Below, one piece after another: positions 9,040-18,472 of a DNA stretch of 64,000 nt (positions are counted from its first letter, which is position 1; every line of letters begins with the position of its first letter). The DNA is from Variimorphobacter saccharofermentans (GTDB lineage: Bacteria; Bacillota; Clostridia; Lachnospirales; Lachnospiraceae). The notes under the pieces are model-generated. The model did no database searches. It saw only the letters and a program-made list of their open reading frames with translations, and was not told where the DNA came from. The position numbers and the translations under genes are program-made. The stretch lies in contig NZ_JACEGA010000001.1 in the NCBI RefSeq assembly GCF_014174405.1, positions 124,001-188,000 of the forward strand, given 5' to 3'.

Positions 9040-11046
9040 ATGAAAAAAGGAAGACCTGAGGAAGTAAGTAAAAAAGCTCCCCAAGACGATATATCGCACC
9101 AGAATGGAACAAAAGACAGAATTCGACATATTATAATACTGTATATAATAGCAGTGGGATTGATTTTTATGGAAGAATATCTGGCATCAAGTAGTTATGC
9201 AATTAATGTTACGAGCTATGGTGCGAATGGACTGGACAAGAAAAGTGATAAAGAAGCATTCCGGGCGGCACTTCAACAGGCTATGGTTCAAAAAAGAAAA
9301 GTGTATATACCCAATGGAACCTATGATTTGGATGGGCTGTCCTTTACTGCAGACGAAGATTTGGTTATAGTGGGTCAAAGTAAAGAAGGAACCATCCTAA
9401 AAAGAATGGGTGGGTTGACCGCAAAAAAGAATATTTATCTTGAGAACCTCACTATACTGGATATCACGGGATCATATGTATTTAAGCTGGATCCCGTGAG
9501 CTACTCCAATGTCACAGTAAAAAATGTAATAGCCGATAATCAGAACAATCAGTTTCTGAATGAGAAAAGGGCTAATACCTTTGGTATCTATGACCATGAT
9601 AAAAAGGATAAGGGCATTAATAATTTAGAAATCAGAGATTGTAAGATTTCACATTTTGCCTCATATGCTTTTCGCTTTACCTGTCATATCAAGAGTGGTT
9701 CCATTATAAATAATGTGATGAAAGAGATTGGTCATGATACCAATAAAAAAGTAATTGCACTATATGGGGGAAAGCAGACTGGGATGACAATCACTGCACC
9801 CGCTCAGAATGTGGTGATTCGTGATAATGTAATCGAGAAGCTTTATAGTATATACGGTACCCAAAATGACTCCAGTGAAGCACATGCAATCCTATTCTTT
9901 GGCAGTAATATCAAAATCGAGAATAATACAATAAGAAATCTTTATGGTGGTGGACGGGAGCAAAAACATCTGGAAAGTGGTTACGATCATGAAGCGATTT
10001 ATATCAAAGCACCAGAGAGCCGGATAATCGGCAATAAAATCGAAAACGGTGCAGGAAAGTACTCCGATGGATGCATTGCGGTAAAGGGCAATTCAGAGAA
10101 TGTCAAGGTTCTGAATAATGAAATTACCAGTGTATATGGCAATGGGATCTTTGTCGAAGCAGTTGGTAATGTTGACATCATGGACAACAAAGCTACGATA
10201 AGTGGAAATGCATTGAAAGGAAAGGCTTGTCTCTATATAACGGAGGATGATAGAGCCGGTTTGGTACGCATAAAAGGCAATCACTTTGTGAATAAAAAGC
10301 CGAAAAATGATGATACCACCTGTGTAAAAATCGAGGGTGTCAGAAAGGTTGAAATTTATGATAATTATATGTACTCCTCAGCTGATATGATATTGCGTTT
10401 TTCAAGCTTTGGCAAGAATGGAGTATGCAATATTTATCGTAATGAGTTTGTTGGTCTCAACTCAGCCTGGATCGTATCGTACACGAATAATGGTATGCAC
10501 AGGATAGTGATGAATGAAAACCGTATGACATATTCCAGTAATGGAGTTGACGCCCCCAAGAAACTGATTAGCCTAACGGGAAATGATGGAGCATGTACAC
10601 TTGAGAAAAACAATTTAAAGATCAGCGATGGAGTTCCCTCGGTAATCAGCATCAACATGCCGTTATACTCTATCGTAAATAATAAGTTTGATATCGCTGC
10701 TTCTTCTGAGGCATTCTATCTGATTGACATATATAATGTAAATCAAGCCGGGAAGTCAAATTCCATTGAGAATAATGAGGTGATGAATAAGTCAACAGTC
10801 AGGCATTTTCTTGCATTTCGCTATGCAGACGGAACCACGAGCAGCAATATTGGAACGGTAACAGTAAAAGGCAATAAATACATTGGAGAAAAAGCTTTTA
10901 TTATAAGCATGAATGGAGCAAAGCTAAAAGCTGATAATCTGATCGTGAAAGAAAATCATATAAGTGTCAGGCAGAATTCTCCCAAGATTATCGCGAATGC
11001 GGAAAAACCTATAAATTATGTGGAGAATAACAATCAGATTAAGTAA
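9040..11046 (+). CDS. Membrane-anchored or secreted right-handed beta-helix protein (pectate-lyase superfamily)
   Basis: A 668-residue protein with a cytoplasmic basic start, one hydrophobic segment at about 30-48 (signal or anchor), then the typical opening of the pectate lyase 3 superfamily (INVTSYGANG, then KEAFRAALQQA). The rest is a long series of Asn-rich coils (many NNxI, GNxI and DN repeats) of a parallel beta-helix. Such proteins bind or cleave polysaccharides or glycoconjugates. I cannot assign a catalytic triad or substrate. It starts 22 bp after the giant PHP gene and is likely co-transcribed. The ribosome site is weak (GGGGTAAAG). Confidence 0.75.
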   Translation: MKKGRPEEVSKKAPQDDISHQNGTKDRIRHIIILYIIAVGLIFMEEYLASSSYAINVTSYGANGLDKKSDKEAFRAALQQAMVQKRKVYIPNGTYDLDGLSFTADEDLVIVGQSKEGTILKRMGGLTAKKNIYLENLTILDITGSYVFKLDPVSYSNVTVKNVIADNQNNQFLNEKRANTFGIYDHDKKDKGINNLEIRDCKISHFASYAFRFTCHIKSGSIINNVMKEIGHDTNKKVIALYGGKQTGMTITAPAQNVVIRDNVIEKLYSIYGTQNDSSEAHAILFFGSNIKIENNTIRNLYGGGREQKHLESGYDHEAIYIKAPESRIIGNKIENGAGKYSDGCIAVKGNSENVKVLNNEITSVYGNGIFVEAVGNVDIMDNKATISGNALKGKACLYITEDDRAGLVRIKGNHFVNKKPKNDDTTCVKIEGVRKVEIYDNYMYSSADMILRFSSFGKNGVCNIYRNEFVGLNSAWIVSYTNNGMHRIVMNENRMTYSSNGVDAPKKLISLTGNDGACTLEKNNLKISDGVPSVISINMPLYSIVNNKFDIAASSEAFYLIDIYNVNQAGKSNSIENNEVMNKSTVRHFLAFRYADGTTSSNIGTVTVKGNKYIGEKAFIISMNGAKLKADNLIVKENHISVRQNSPKIIANAEKPINYVENNNQIK

Positions 11047-11102
11047 TTTAGCAGACAAAAATCATCCATTATTGAGTGGGTTAATATGAAAGGAGAAATG
11101 GA

Positions 11103-11414
11103 ATGGAAATTCTATCAAGATATATAGTAGTTGTTGTACTTGCAATATGCTTATGCTTAGGATACATAATAAAACACAGTATTTCCTTTATTCCGAACAA
11201 ATATATACCGCTTATTATGGCAGTAACCGGTGTGATTCTAAATGTCTGGATTAGTGGTTGGACCTTTACACCGGAGATATTGCTAGGAGGGCTGGCAAGT
11301 GGGCTGGCAAGCACCGGTTCGTATGAAATGATACGAAATATATTTGGGAACAGGCAGACAGGAAAAGTAACGGATAACGATGCACTCAACGTGTCAGCCA
11401 CCGAACACCATTAA
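11103..11414 (+). CDS. Phage holin-like small membrane protein
   Basis: A 103-residue protein with three hydrophobic segments (about 4-22, 32-52 and 56-76) and a charged tail. The phrases YIIKHSISFIPNKYIPLI and LGGLASGLASTGSYE are typical of the phage holin 5_2 family. Such genes occur in prophages, but also alone beside secreted enzymes in clostridia. No endolysin or phage gene is near. It follows the beta-helix gene by 56 bp with a GAAAGGAG ribosome site, so a role in release of the two large exported proteins is conceivable but unproven. Confidence 0.75.
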   Translation: MEILSRYIVVVVLAICLCLGYIIKHSISFIPNKYIPLIMAVTGVILNVWISGWTFTPEILLGGLASGLASTGSYEMIRNIFGNRQTGKVTDNDALNVSATEHH

Positions 11415-11434
11415 ACAGACCCCGTTCTTCTGTG

Positions 11435-11632
11435 AAAGGGGGCGAATACATAATAGTAGGGATTATGAACTTACCTCACACATAGACGGAAGTACAAACT
11501 GTTAATTCTGCATGTCTCAGACGAACATAAAAGTTCGTCCTATCCATACAGAATTTAACAGATTTGTTCTTCTGACAGTGTATTATGGTAAGTCATAATC
11601 CCTACAGGTATATTATGCATTCGCCCCTTTTT
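11435..11632 (+). repeat. Long palindromic element, family A copy 2
   Basis: Arms at about 11435-11475 and 11587-11631 form a stem of about 40 bp. Forward core strings are TTACCTCACACATAGACGGAAG and GTTCTTCTGACAGTGTATTATGG. The apical hairpin is CGAACATAAAAGTTCG. The element ends in GCCCCTTTTTG, so it may act as terminator for the holin-like gene 20 bp upstream. Arms differ from the other copies but pair with each other. Confidence 0.85.
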
Positions 11633-11713
11633 GAAGGAGTTTATTACTGTGAGCCATCTTCACTGCCGACATAAGTACCGTCTTCTATCGCCGACAAATT
11701 ATTCTTTTCTAAA

Positions 11714-11939
11714 CCGGACGGAGAAGTGGGCCCCTTCATCGGGGGTGTAGGCAGTACCGTAAAACAAGCTCTATTTTCGGGAGTTTCCGCATGCGTCTAT
11801 TACGTTTCGCTCCTCCCTGATAGTAGCGTCGGTCGCTCGCGAAACGAACTAGCATGCAGAAACCCACTCGAAAATAGGCAATCGTTTTCCGGTATCTGCC
11901 TACACCCCCGATGAAGGGACCCGCTTCTCCTGTCTACAT
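11714..11939 (+). repeat. Long palindromic element, family B copy 1
   Basis: A 226-bp imperfect palindrome, richer in GC than its surroundings. It runs from CCGGACGGAGAAG to CTTCTCCTGTCTACAT. The 5' arm (GTGTAGGCAG) pairs with the 3' arm (CTGCCTACAC). CTATTTTCGG pairs loosely with TCGAAAATAG, GCATGC with GCATGC, and CGTTTCG with CGAAACG near the apex. It includes a chance 62-codon open frame that I do not accept as a gene. Nothing else is visible in 11633-11713. Confidence 0.85.
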
Positions 11940-12194
11940 AAGCTTCAGAATACTATTATGAAAATCCCTACGTCGTTCATATATAACATATTGGACAGTA
12001 TATTTATGGATTATGAAAGAGTATTCTTCTGTATATCTATTTATTTCATGTTGTTGAAGGGACTTACATGCCTTATTCTATCATGGACTTACCAGGTGTA
12101 AGTTTCGGTATGAGTTTCTAATATACGGTGTATATATATGATTGATATGATATGTAGCTATATGCAGAAAAGATTATATATTTTCTCATAGCTG
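11940..12194. other. AT-rich spacer between two inverted palindromes
   Basis: These 255 bp contain no convincing gene on either strand and no recognisable RNA. They lie between the two inverted family B copies. The stretch 12419-12710 after copy 2 also shows no gene; it contains only short imperfect repeats such as CCGGTCTAGAA. Confidence 0.5.
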
Positions 12195-12418
12195 ATGTAG
12201 ACAGGAGAAGTGTATCCCTTCGTGGGAGAGGCAGGCAGTACCGGAAAACGATTGCCTATTTTCGAGTGAGCAGCTGCATGCTAGTTCGTTTCGCGAGCGA
12301 CCGACGTTCCTATCAGGGAGGAGTGAAACGTAATAGACGCATGCGGATGCTCCCGAAAATAGAGCTTGTTTTCCGGTACTGCCTGCCTCTCCCCACGAAG
12401 GACCACTTCTCCGTCCGG
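12195..12418 (-). repeat. Long palindromic element, family B copy 2 (inverted)
   Basis: A 224-bp copy of the 11714-11939 element in the opposite orientation. The apical region (CGTTTCGCGAGCGACCGACG and GCATGCTAGTTCG) is nearly identical, but stem segments differ in a paired manner: GTTTC/GAAAC in copy 1 is GAGCA/TGCTC here, and TGTAGGCAG/CTGCCTACA is replaced by GGCAGGCAG/CTGCCTGCC. Both copies therefore keep a long hairpin. Confidence 0.85.
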
Positions 12419-12710
12419 TCTAGAATCCGGTCTAGAACCTGGTTTGGAATAAGAAGTTTGTGATTTTACTAAATGGGGTATTCATGATATAATTCAAAAG
12501 ATAGAGGAATAAGTAAGATTGATATCGGGAGAATGGATTCTTCGAGAATTTTATTCAGTCGGACAGAGGATGTCCGTTGTGCGGGGTATAATGAGAAGGA
12601 AATACGATGGTTCATAAGTGTGCTTTGCTGAAAGCGTATTTTATATAAAGAACTATGATCATTGAGAATGTAGTAGGAATATTAGTATTGTGGTGTATAA
12701 GGAGGAAACG

Positions 12711-13778
12711 ATGAAATTTATACATATAGCGGATGTACATCTTGGTGCAACTCCGGATTCCAATATGCCGTGGGGAAACGATCGGGAAAAGGAAATCTGG
12801 ACAAGCTTTCAGAATGTTATAAATGTTTGTAATGAAGAAAAAGTAGACCTTCTTCTGATTGCAGGAGATTTGTTCCATCGTCAGCCCTTGGTACGGGAAC
12901 TCAAGGAGGTCAATTATATCTTTAGTAAGCTGGGAACGGCAAAGGTGGTATTAATGGCCGGTAATCATGACTATATTGGTCCAAGGTCATACTATCAGGG
13001 GTTTGAATGGAATGATAAGGTTCATATGTTTTTACAGGAAAACATGGATCGCTTCGAATTTCCGGAGTGTAATACGGATGTCTACGGCTTCAGCTATCAT
13101 ACCAGGGATATCACTGCTCCTAAGTATGATGCTGCTGCACCGGAGGACAATGGTAGATTGCATATTCTCCTTGCCCATGGAGGTGATGATAGGGATATTC
13201 CCATTAATCGAAAGAGACTTCAGGAATCCGGATATCACTACATTGCCATGGGACATATTCATAAGCCGGATATCATCAGTAAGGAGATGGCTTATTCCGG
13301 TTCTCTGGAGCCACTGGATAAAAATGAAACAGGGGAACGGGGCTATATCATCGGAGAAATTACATATGATGAGGATGGTAAACCGGTAACCGATATTCGC
13401 TTTGTTCCGAGCAGCCTGCGTCAATACAAGAGGGTGGATATTGAAGTAACACAGGATACGACCAATGGAGAACTGGTGGACAAAGCAAACAAGCTGATCA
13501 AAGAAAATGGGGAACAACATATCTATACGTTAACAATCAGAGGGCTTCGGGATGAGGGCATCCATTTTGATCTGGAAGCACTTCGTTCCTGTGGGAATAT
13601 ATTAGAAATCATGGATCTATCCGTACCGGATTATGATTTTGATGCTTTGTATCATGAGAACGCTGAAAATGTGATAGGAATGTTTATACAGAGAATTCGG
13701 GAAAATGCCAATCAGGATGAGATTGCGAAGAAAGCACTTTATTATGGGCTTGAAGCATTATTAGGAGCAAAGAATTAG
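12711..13778 (+). CDS. yhaO: YhaO-type DNA repair metallophosphoesterase
   Basis: A 355-residue calcineurin-like nuclease of the SbcD/Mre11/YhaO group. Metal-site motifs are in order: IADVHLG, GDLFH, GNHDY, and GHIH. ATG 12711 follows AAGGAGGAAACG; an upstream in-frame GTG at 12690 lacks a ribosome site. The adjacent ATPase resembles YhaN rather than SbcC, so YhaO is the better name. The pair probably processes DNA ends or hairpins, as known for this family. The stop is followed after 22 bp by the partner gene. Confidence 0.85.
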   Translation: MKFIHIADVHLGATPDSNMPWGNDREKEIWTSFQNVINVCNEEKVDLLLIAGDLFHRQPLVRELKEVNYIFSKLGTAKVVLMAGNHDYIGPRSYYQGFEWNDKVHMFLQENMDRFEFPECNTDVYGFSYHTRDITAPKYDAAAPEDNGRLHILLAHGGDDRDIPINRKRLQESGYHYIAMGHIHKPDIISKEMAYSGSLEPLDKNETGERGYIIGEITYDEDGKPVTDIRFVPSSLRQYKRVDIEVTQDTTNGELVDKANKLIKENGEQHIYTLTIRGLRDEGIHFDLEALRSCGNILEIMDLSVPDYDFDALYHENAENVIGMFIQRIRENANQDEIAKKALYYGLEALLGAKN

Positions 13779-13800
13779 AGTTAGAAAGGCTTGGTGAAAT

Positions 13801-15897
13801 ATGCTTTTTACAAAGCTTACATTAAATTATTTCGGACGTTTTCATAACAAGGAGATCGAGCTAAAGCCCGGGATGAATCTAATCTACGGTGAAAATGAAG
13901 CGGGTAAATCCACGATACATACCTTTATAAAGGGAATGCTCTTTGGTATTGAACGGTTAAGAGGAAGGGGTTCTGCCACAAAGGAAGATCTGTATACCAG
14001 ATATCTGCCATGGGATTATCCTGGTGCGTTTAATGGCTGTATGGATATCAAGATCGGAGAGAAGGAATATCGCCTGCAACGGAGCTTTCATACCAGTGAT
14101 AAGTATTTTACGGTTCTGGATTTATCATCGGGAAGAGAAGTTAAGCTGAAGGAGGGACATATTAGTGAGCTTTTGCCGGGGTTCACAGAGTCAACCTTTC
14201 GCAATACGATTAGTATTGAACAGCTAAAGGCTCAGACGGATACGGAGCTGGCAGCACAGGTTCGTAATTATATAGCGAATTTATCCGTCGCGAAGAGTAA
14301 AGAGGTAAATGTAGCAAAGGCTGTCAGTACACTGACGGAACAACGAAAACAGCTGGAGCTTTCACAGAATACAGCGGCATTGAAGGAGCTGCAGGAGAAT
14401 ATTGAAGAGGGCTTAAGAAGGGAAGAAAGGATTGATCGCTTGACTCTGCAATTAAAAGAGCTACAAGCGGAGGAACAGAGATTACTTGCTCAGAAAAATG
14501 AGATTGATAAGACCATAAATGAGGATGAGATTAAGAGAATGGAACAGCTTCCGGCCATTCTTGAAAAGTTCAAGACCTATCAAGAGCTGATAAAGCAAAT
14601 TAATATGATAAGCGCCCAGGAAACCGAACTGGAAGAAAAGATTGCCGCCTGGGAAAAGGAGCAAAGCTCAGCGGAAGCTTTGAAGGAGGACAGACAGAAA
14701 GCGGAGAAAATAAAAAATGTATTAGTGGAGCTGGAAAGACATTACTATGAATTGGCAAGAGAAAAGGAAGACCTGCAACGGAAGAAGCAACGAAATATTT
14801 ATATCAGCACCATTCCCTTCGGGGGTATTACTGCGCTTCTACTTATTTTATCCTTCTTTACTCCGGTTAATGGCTTGATTTCACTGGTACCTGCTGTAGC
14901 AGGAATAATGATCTATGCGGTTATTAATGGTAGACTTAAGGAAAAGCGAAATATTGTAACCGAAAAAGAAAATCAGCTTCAAAAGGAAAGGGATACCGCA
15001 CAAATTCAGCTTGAGAATATTTTACAGGGCTATCAGGTTGCCACCGTGGAACAGCTGTCAGAAAAGCAGGAGGAGCTTCTTAAGCATTATTATGCACTTG
15101 AGAATGCAAAGGAGCAGCTTAGGAACTATATCAACCGGAAGAGTGGACTGGATGATAACCGGGATATGCTATATGATGAGATAATGAAATACATGCAGTA
15201 CTTTATTCGTGAGGAGGAGCTTACTGAGACAGCAGTTCAAAGACTTAGTGCAGAGATAAGGGAAAGAAAGCAAACCGCTACCAGCCGGAAGTCAAGGATT
15301 GACGAGCAGTATAATACCTGTCGTATTAATATGGAGAAGCTTCGTTGGGAAATCTCTACGATGGAAGGCAATGAAGAACAACTGCTAAAGAACAAAAGCA
15401 TATATGAGGAAATGGAAAGAAAGCAGAAGGAGGATGCTGTAGAAATCGAAGCAATAAAGCTGGCACTTTCCACGATTCAAGAGCTCTCCAGTGATATTCA
15501 TGACAGCTTTGGACGTCAGCTTAACGTCGCTGTATCTGAGGTGGTTGATAAGGTGACAGAACATAAATATACCGATTTGAAGGTGGACGAGAAGCTGGAT
15601 GTGAAGGTAGGCTGGAATGGCAACTATATTCTTCTGGAACGCTTGAGCGCCGGAACCATTGACCAGGTTTACTTTGCATTGCGACTGGCTGTCGCTGATC
15701 TGCTTTTGGGACAGGATGAAGTACCCTTGATACTTGATGACAGCTTTGCTCTTTACGATGAGGATAGGGTAAGAGCTGCATTACGCCAAATATCAGATCG
15801 TTCCCAGACAATACTTTTTACCTGTCATAAGAGAGAAGAAAAACTATTACAGGAAATGGAAGTACCCTATCATCTTATTGATCTTTCGTGCCGATAA
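13801..15897 (+). CDS. yhaN: YhaN-like AAA/SMC-type ATPase with membrane hairpin
   Basis: A 698-residue RecN/SbcC-like ATPase. The Walker A motif is GENEAGKST near residue 31. Long coiled coils (about 175-330 and 380-560) surround a hydrophobic hairpin at about 333-378 (two probable membrane helices). The ABC signature-like LSAGTIDQV and Walker B LILDDSF are at the C-terminal end. The inserted membrane hairpin is the hallmark of YhaN and is absent from SbcC, whose coils meet in a zinc hook. It is shorter than B. subtilis YhaN. It probably works with the nuclease encoded just upstream. Confidence 0.85.
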   Translation: MLFTKLTLNYFGRFHNKEIELKPGMNLIYGENEAGKSTIHTFIKGMLFGIERLRGRGSATKEDLYTRYLPWDYPGAFNGCMDIKIGEKEYRLQRSFHTSDKYFTVLDLSSGREVKLKEGHISELLPGFTESTFRNTISIEQLKAQTDTELAAQVRNYIANLSVAKSKEVNVAKAVSTLTEQRKQLELSQNTAALKELQENIEEGLRREERIDRLTLQLKELQAEEQRLLAQKNEIDKTINEDEIKRMEQLPAILEKFKTYQELIKQINMISAQETELEEKIAAWEKEQSSAEALKEDRQKAEKIKNVLVELERHYYELAREKEDLQRKKQRNIYISTIPFGGITALLLILSFFTPVNGLISLVPAVAGIMIYAVINGRLKEKRNIVTEKENQLQKERDTAQIQLENILQGYQVATVEQLSEKQEELLKHYYALENAKEQLRNYINRKSGLDDNRDMLYDEIMKYMQYFIREEELTETAVQRLSAEIRERKQTATSRKSRIDEQYNTCRINMEKLRWEISTMEGNEEQLLKNKSIYEEMERKQKEDAVEIEAIKLALSTIQELSSDIHDSFGRQLNVAVSEVVDKVTEHKYTDLKVDEKLDVKVGWNGNYILLERLSAGTIDQVYFALRLAVADLLLGQDEVPLILDDSFALYDEDRVRAALRQISDRSQTILFTCHKREEKLLQEMEVPYHLIDLSCR

Positions 15898-15939
15898 TAA
15901 TGAAAGATGTAATAAGAAGGGTTTGACGGAGGCTTTTTT

Positions 15940-18315
15940 ATGCAAAACAAAAAGAAAGCTACAGATAAAAAGGAAAAGAAACGTCCGGGGCAAGTAATTA
16001 AGCTTGCCCTTCAGATTATTATATTACTTGTTTTATTGGCAATTATCGGAGGCATGATCTATTTTTATCAGGCCTATGGTAAAACCATATTGCAATTACA
16101 GGCAGATGCGAAGAAGAAGGTTAGAGCCTCCACGGAGGATACCTTTAAGGCCTCACAGACGAGTCTTGTGTATGATTCGGAGGGGAATCTGATATCCACG
16201 CTGAAGGGTGAGAAGGATGTATATTATATCGAATATGATGATATTCCTGCAGCTGTCATTCAGGCACTGGTAGTCTCCGAGGATCGAAAGTTCTTAGAGC
16301 ATGACGGAGTGGATTACTGGGCGAATATCCGGGCAGTAATTGCGCTGATTAAAAACAAAGGGGAGATCACCCAGGGTGCCAGTACTATAACACAGCAGCT
16401 GGCTCGAAATGTATTCCTAACACATGAGGTAACCTATGAAAGAAAAATAGAAGAGATTTTTGTGGCTCAGGAGCTGGAAAGGAAATATTCTAAGTTTGAC
16501 ATACTGGAGTTTTATGTGAATGGTATTTATTTTTCCAATGGTCATTATGGAATCCAGGCAGCCGCAAAGGGTTATTTTGATGAAGGTGTTACTGGATTAA
16601 GCTTATCTCAGCTTGTTTTCCTATGCGCTATACCGAACAATCCGAATCGATATAATCCGATTACCAACTTTGATAATACGATCGAACGAAGAGATCGAAT
16701 TCTTCTACAGTTATATCAGGCAGAGAAGATTAGTAAGGAGGAATATGATCAGGCAATTTCTGAAAAAATCAAGCTAAAAGTGTCAAAAGACAAAAAGCAG
16801 AATTATGTGGAAACCTATGCATATCATTGCGCAATTAAAGCGCTTATGAAAAACCAAGGATTTGAGTTCCGCTATCAGTTTCGTGGTGAGGCGGATCGCA
16901 AAAACTATGAGGAGGCTTATGATAGCCTGTATAATAGTTATCAGATGGACTTATATGTAAAGGGATATCGCATCTATACTTCCATTGACTTAGAAAAGCA
17001 GAAGCTCCTTCAGTCCTCCGTTGATAAGGCTTTGAAGAAGTTTAAAGAAAAAAATGATGAAGGGGTTTATCAAATGCAGGGAGCAGCGGTCTGCATCGAT
17101 AACGACAATGGAAGAGTGGTTGCAATCGTTGGAGGACGAAGTCAGAAGCTGGAGGGATATACACTGAATCGTGGATATCAAAGCTATCGCCAGCCAGGAA
17201 GTGCGATAAAGCCATTGATTGTATATACACCTGCATTTGAACGGGATTACTATCCGAATAGCATCGTGGTGGATGAACGCTTTGAAGGTGGACCGAGGAA
17301 TTCTTCGGGAAGCTATGCAGGTAAGATTACCTTACAAAGAGCAATAGAGCAATCCAAGAATACAATTGCCTGGAAGCTATTTGAAGAACTAACACCCACG
17401 ATAGGGCTGTCGTATCTGAATGCGATGAATTTTGCGAGAATATCGAATAATGACTATGTACCTGCTGCATCCCTTGGAGGCTTTACCAACGGCGTTAGTC
17501 CCGTAGAGATGGCAGCTGCCTTCTCAACGCTGGAGAATGATGGTTATTACAGAGAGCCCACCTGCATCGTAAAGATTATGGACTCGGAGGGGAACGAAAT
17601 CGTTGGTGATATGGTGGAATCCAAATCGATTTATCAGATAAGAGCAGCAAGAATGATGACTGAGGCGCTAACCGGCGTAATGAAGCGCGGTACCGGCAGA
17701 GGATTAGGGCTTTCTTATACAATCAGTGCCGGAAAAACGGGTACGACCAGCAACAAGAAGGATGGCTGGTTTGTTGGCTATACTCCATATTATACAACCA
17801 GTGTATGGGTTGGATATGATTATCCCAGGAAGGTGGATGATTTAACCGGCTCCTCCTATCCTGGTAGGATATGGCACTCCTATATGGAGCAAATTCATAA
17901 TTCATCTATGACAAAGGATTTTGAATACTATGATTGGAAAGAGGAATTAAGATTAGCAAAGAAAAAGAAAGAACAGGAAGGCTTAGAGGAGGAGATGGAC
18001 ATCTTGGATGATTCCTGGGAGACCGAAGGGGACATCCAATACGAAGAATATGAGGATATCTGGGATGATTCCTGGAATGAAGAGTACATCGATGATACGG
18101 ATAATATGGATGAGTCACCGATACAGGAAGAAGATATACTGGAAGAGGAGCCGATAGAGGAAGAATATGAGGAAGAGGAAGAAATATCGGAGGAAGAAGT
18201 GACGGAAGAATATCCTGAGGATGATTATACGGATGAGCAATACCAGGAAGAACCAGAGGATGACTACTGGGAAGAGGATTATACGGCAGAGTCGGATAAC
18301 GAGGATACGTATTAG
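15940..18315 (+). CDS. Class A penicillin-binding protein (PBP1A type) with acidic tail
   Basis: A 791-residue bifunctional peptidoglycan synthase. One membrane helix lies at about 22-45. The GT51 glycosyltransferase (about 80-250) shows SEDRKFLEHDG and QGASTITQQLARN. The transpeptidase (about 350-650) shows SxxK in GSAIKP, SxN in SKN and KTG in AGKTGTTS. After about residue 660 there is a 130-residue tail made almost only of Glu, Asp and Tyr, with a net charge far below that of usual PBPs. Extracellular tails exist in this family, but this composition is odd. A terminator follows. Confidence 0.93.
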   Translation: MQNKKKATDKKEKKRPGQVIKLALQIIILLVLLAIIGGMIYFYQAYGKTILQLQADAKKKVRASTEDTFKASQTSLVYDSEGNLISTLKGEKDVYYIEYDDIPAAVIQALVVSEDRKFLEHDGVDYWANIRAVIALIKNKGEITQGASTITQQLARNVFLTHEVTYERKIEEIFVAQELERKYSKFDILEFYVNGIYFSNGHYGIQAAAKGYFDEGVTGLSLSQLVFLCAIPNNPNRYNPITNFDNTIERRDRILLQLYQAEKISKEEYDQAISEKIKLKVSKDKKQNYVETYAYHCAIKALMKNQGFEFRYQFRGEADRKNYEEAYDSLYNSYQMDLYVKGYRIYTSIDLEKQKLLQSSVDKALKKFKEKNDEGVYQMQGAAVCIDNDNGRVVAIVGGRSQKLEGYTLNRGYQSYRQPGSAIKPLIVYTPAFERDYYPNSIVVDERFEGGPRNSSGSYAGKITLQRAIEQSKNTIAWKLFEELTPTIGLSYLNAMNFARISNNDYVPAASLGGFTNGVSPVEMAAAFSTLENDGYYREPTCIVKIMDSEGNEIVGDMVESKSIYQIRAARMMTEALTGVMKRGTGRGLGLSYTISAGKTGTTSNKKDGWFVGYTPYYTTSVWVGYDYPRKVDDLTGSSYPGRIWHSYMEQIHNSSMTKDFEYYDWKEELRLAKKKKEQEGLEEEMDILDDSWETEGDIQYEEYEDIWDDSWNEEYIDDTDNMDESPIQEEDILEEEPIEEEYEEEEEISEEEVTEEYPEDDYTDEQYQEEPEDDYWEEDYTAESDNEDTY

Positions 18316-18360
18316 TAGATGGAATTAATTAATATAGCAAGAGTAAGTATATTTAAAAGA

Positions 18361-18398
18361 AAGGATCAACAGTCTGGTTAATGCTGCTGATCCTTTTT
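18361..18398 (+). terminator. Rho-independent terminator after PBP gene
   Basis: AAGGATCAACAG pairs with CTGCTGATCCTT (one bulged pair) and TTTTTCTT follows. It lies 45 bp after the PBP stop and between two convergent genes. Confidence 0.8.
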
Positions 18399-18472
18399 CT
18401 TGCTAATTTAATTGTATATATGCATTAATATTAATTTAATTGTGTCTGACTTTTGATACATTTTATATATGG

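Noticed and set aside
11103-11414. Prophage because of the holin-like gene
   Set aside because: No endolysin, integrase, capsid or tail genes are near, and flanking genes are chromosomal.
11726-11914. 62-codon open frame on the plus strand
   Set aside because: It lies wholly within the family B palindrome and its counterpart in copy 2 (12266-12463) reads a different product; there is no ribosome site.
12711-15897. sbcD-sbcC assignment
   Set aside because: The ATPase is only 698 residues, has a hydrophobic hairpin in its coils and no CxxC zinc hook, which fits YhaN; hence yhaO-yhaN.
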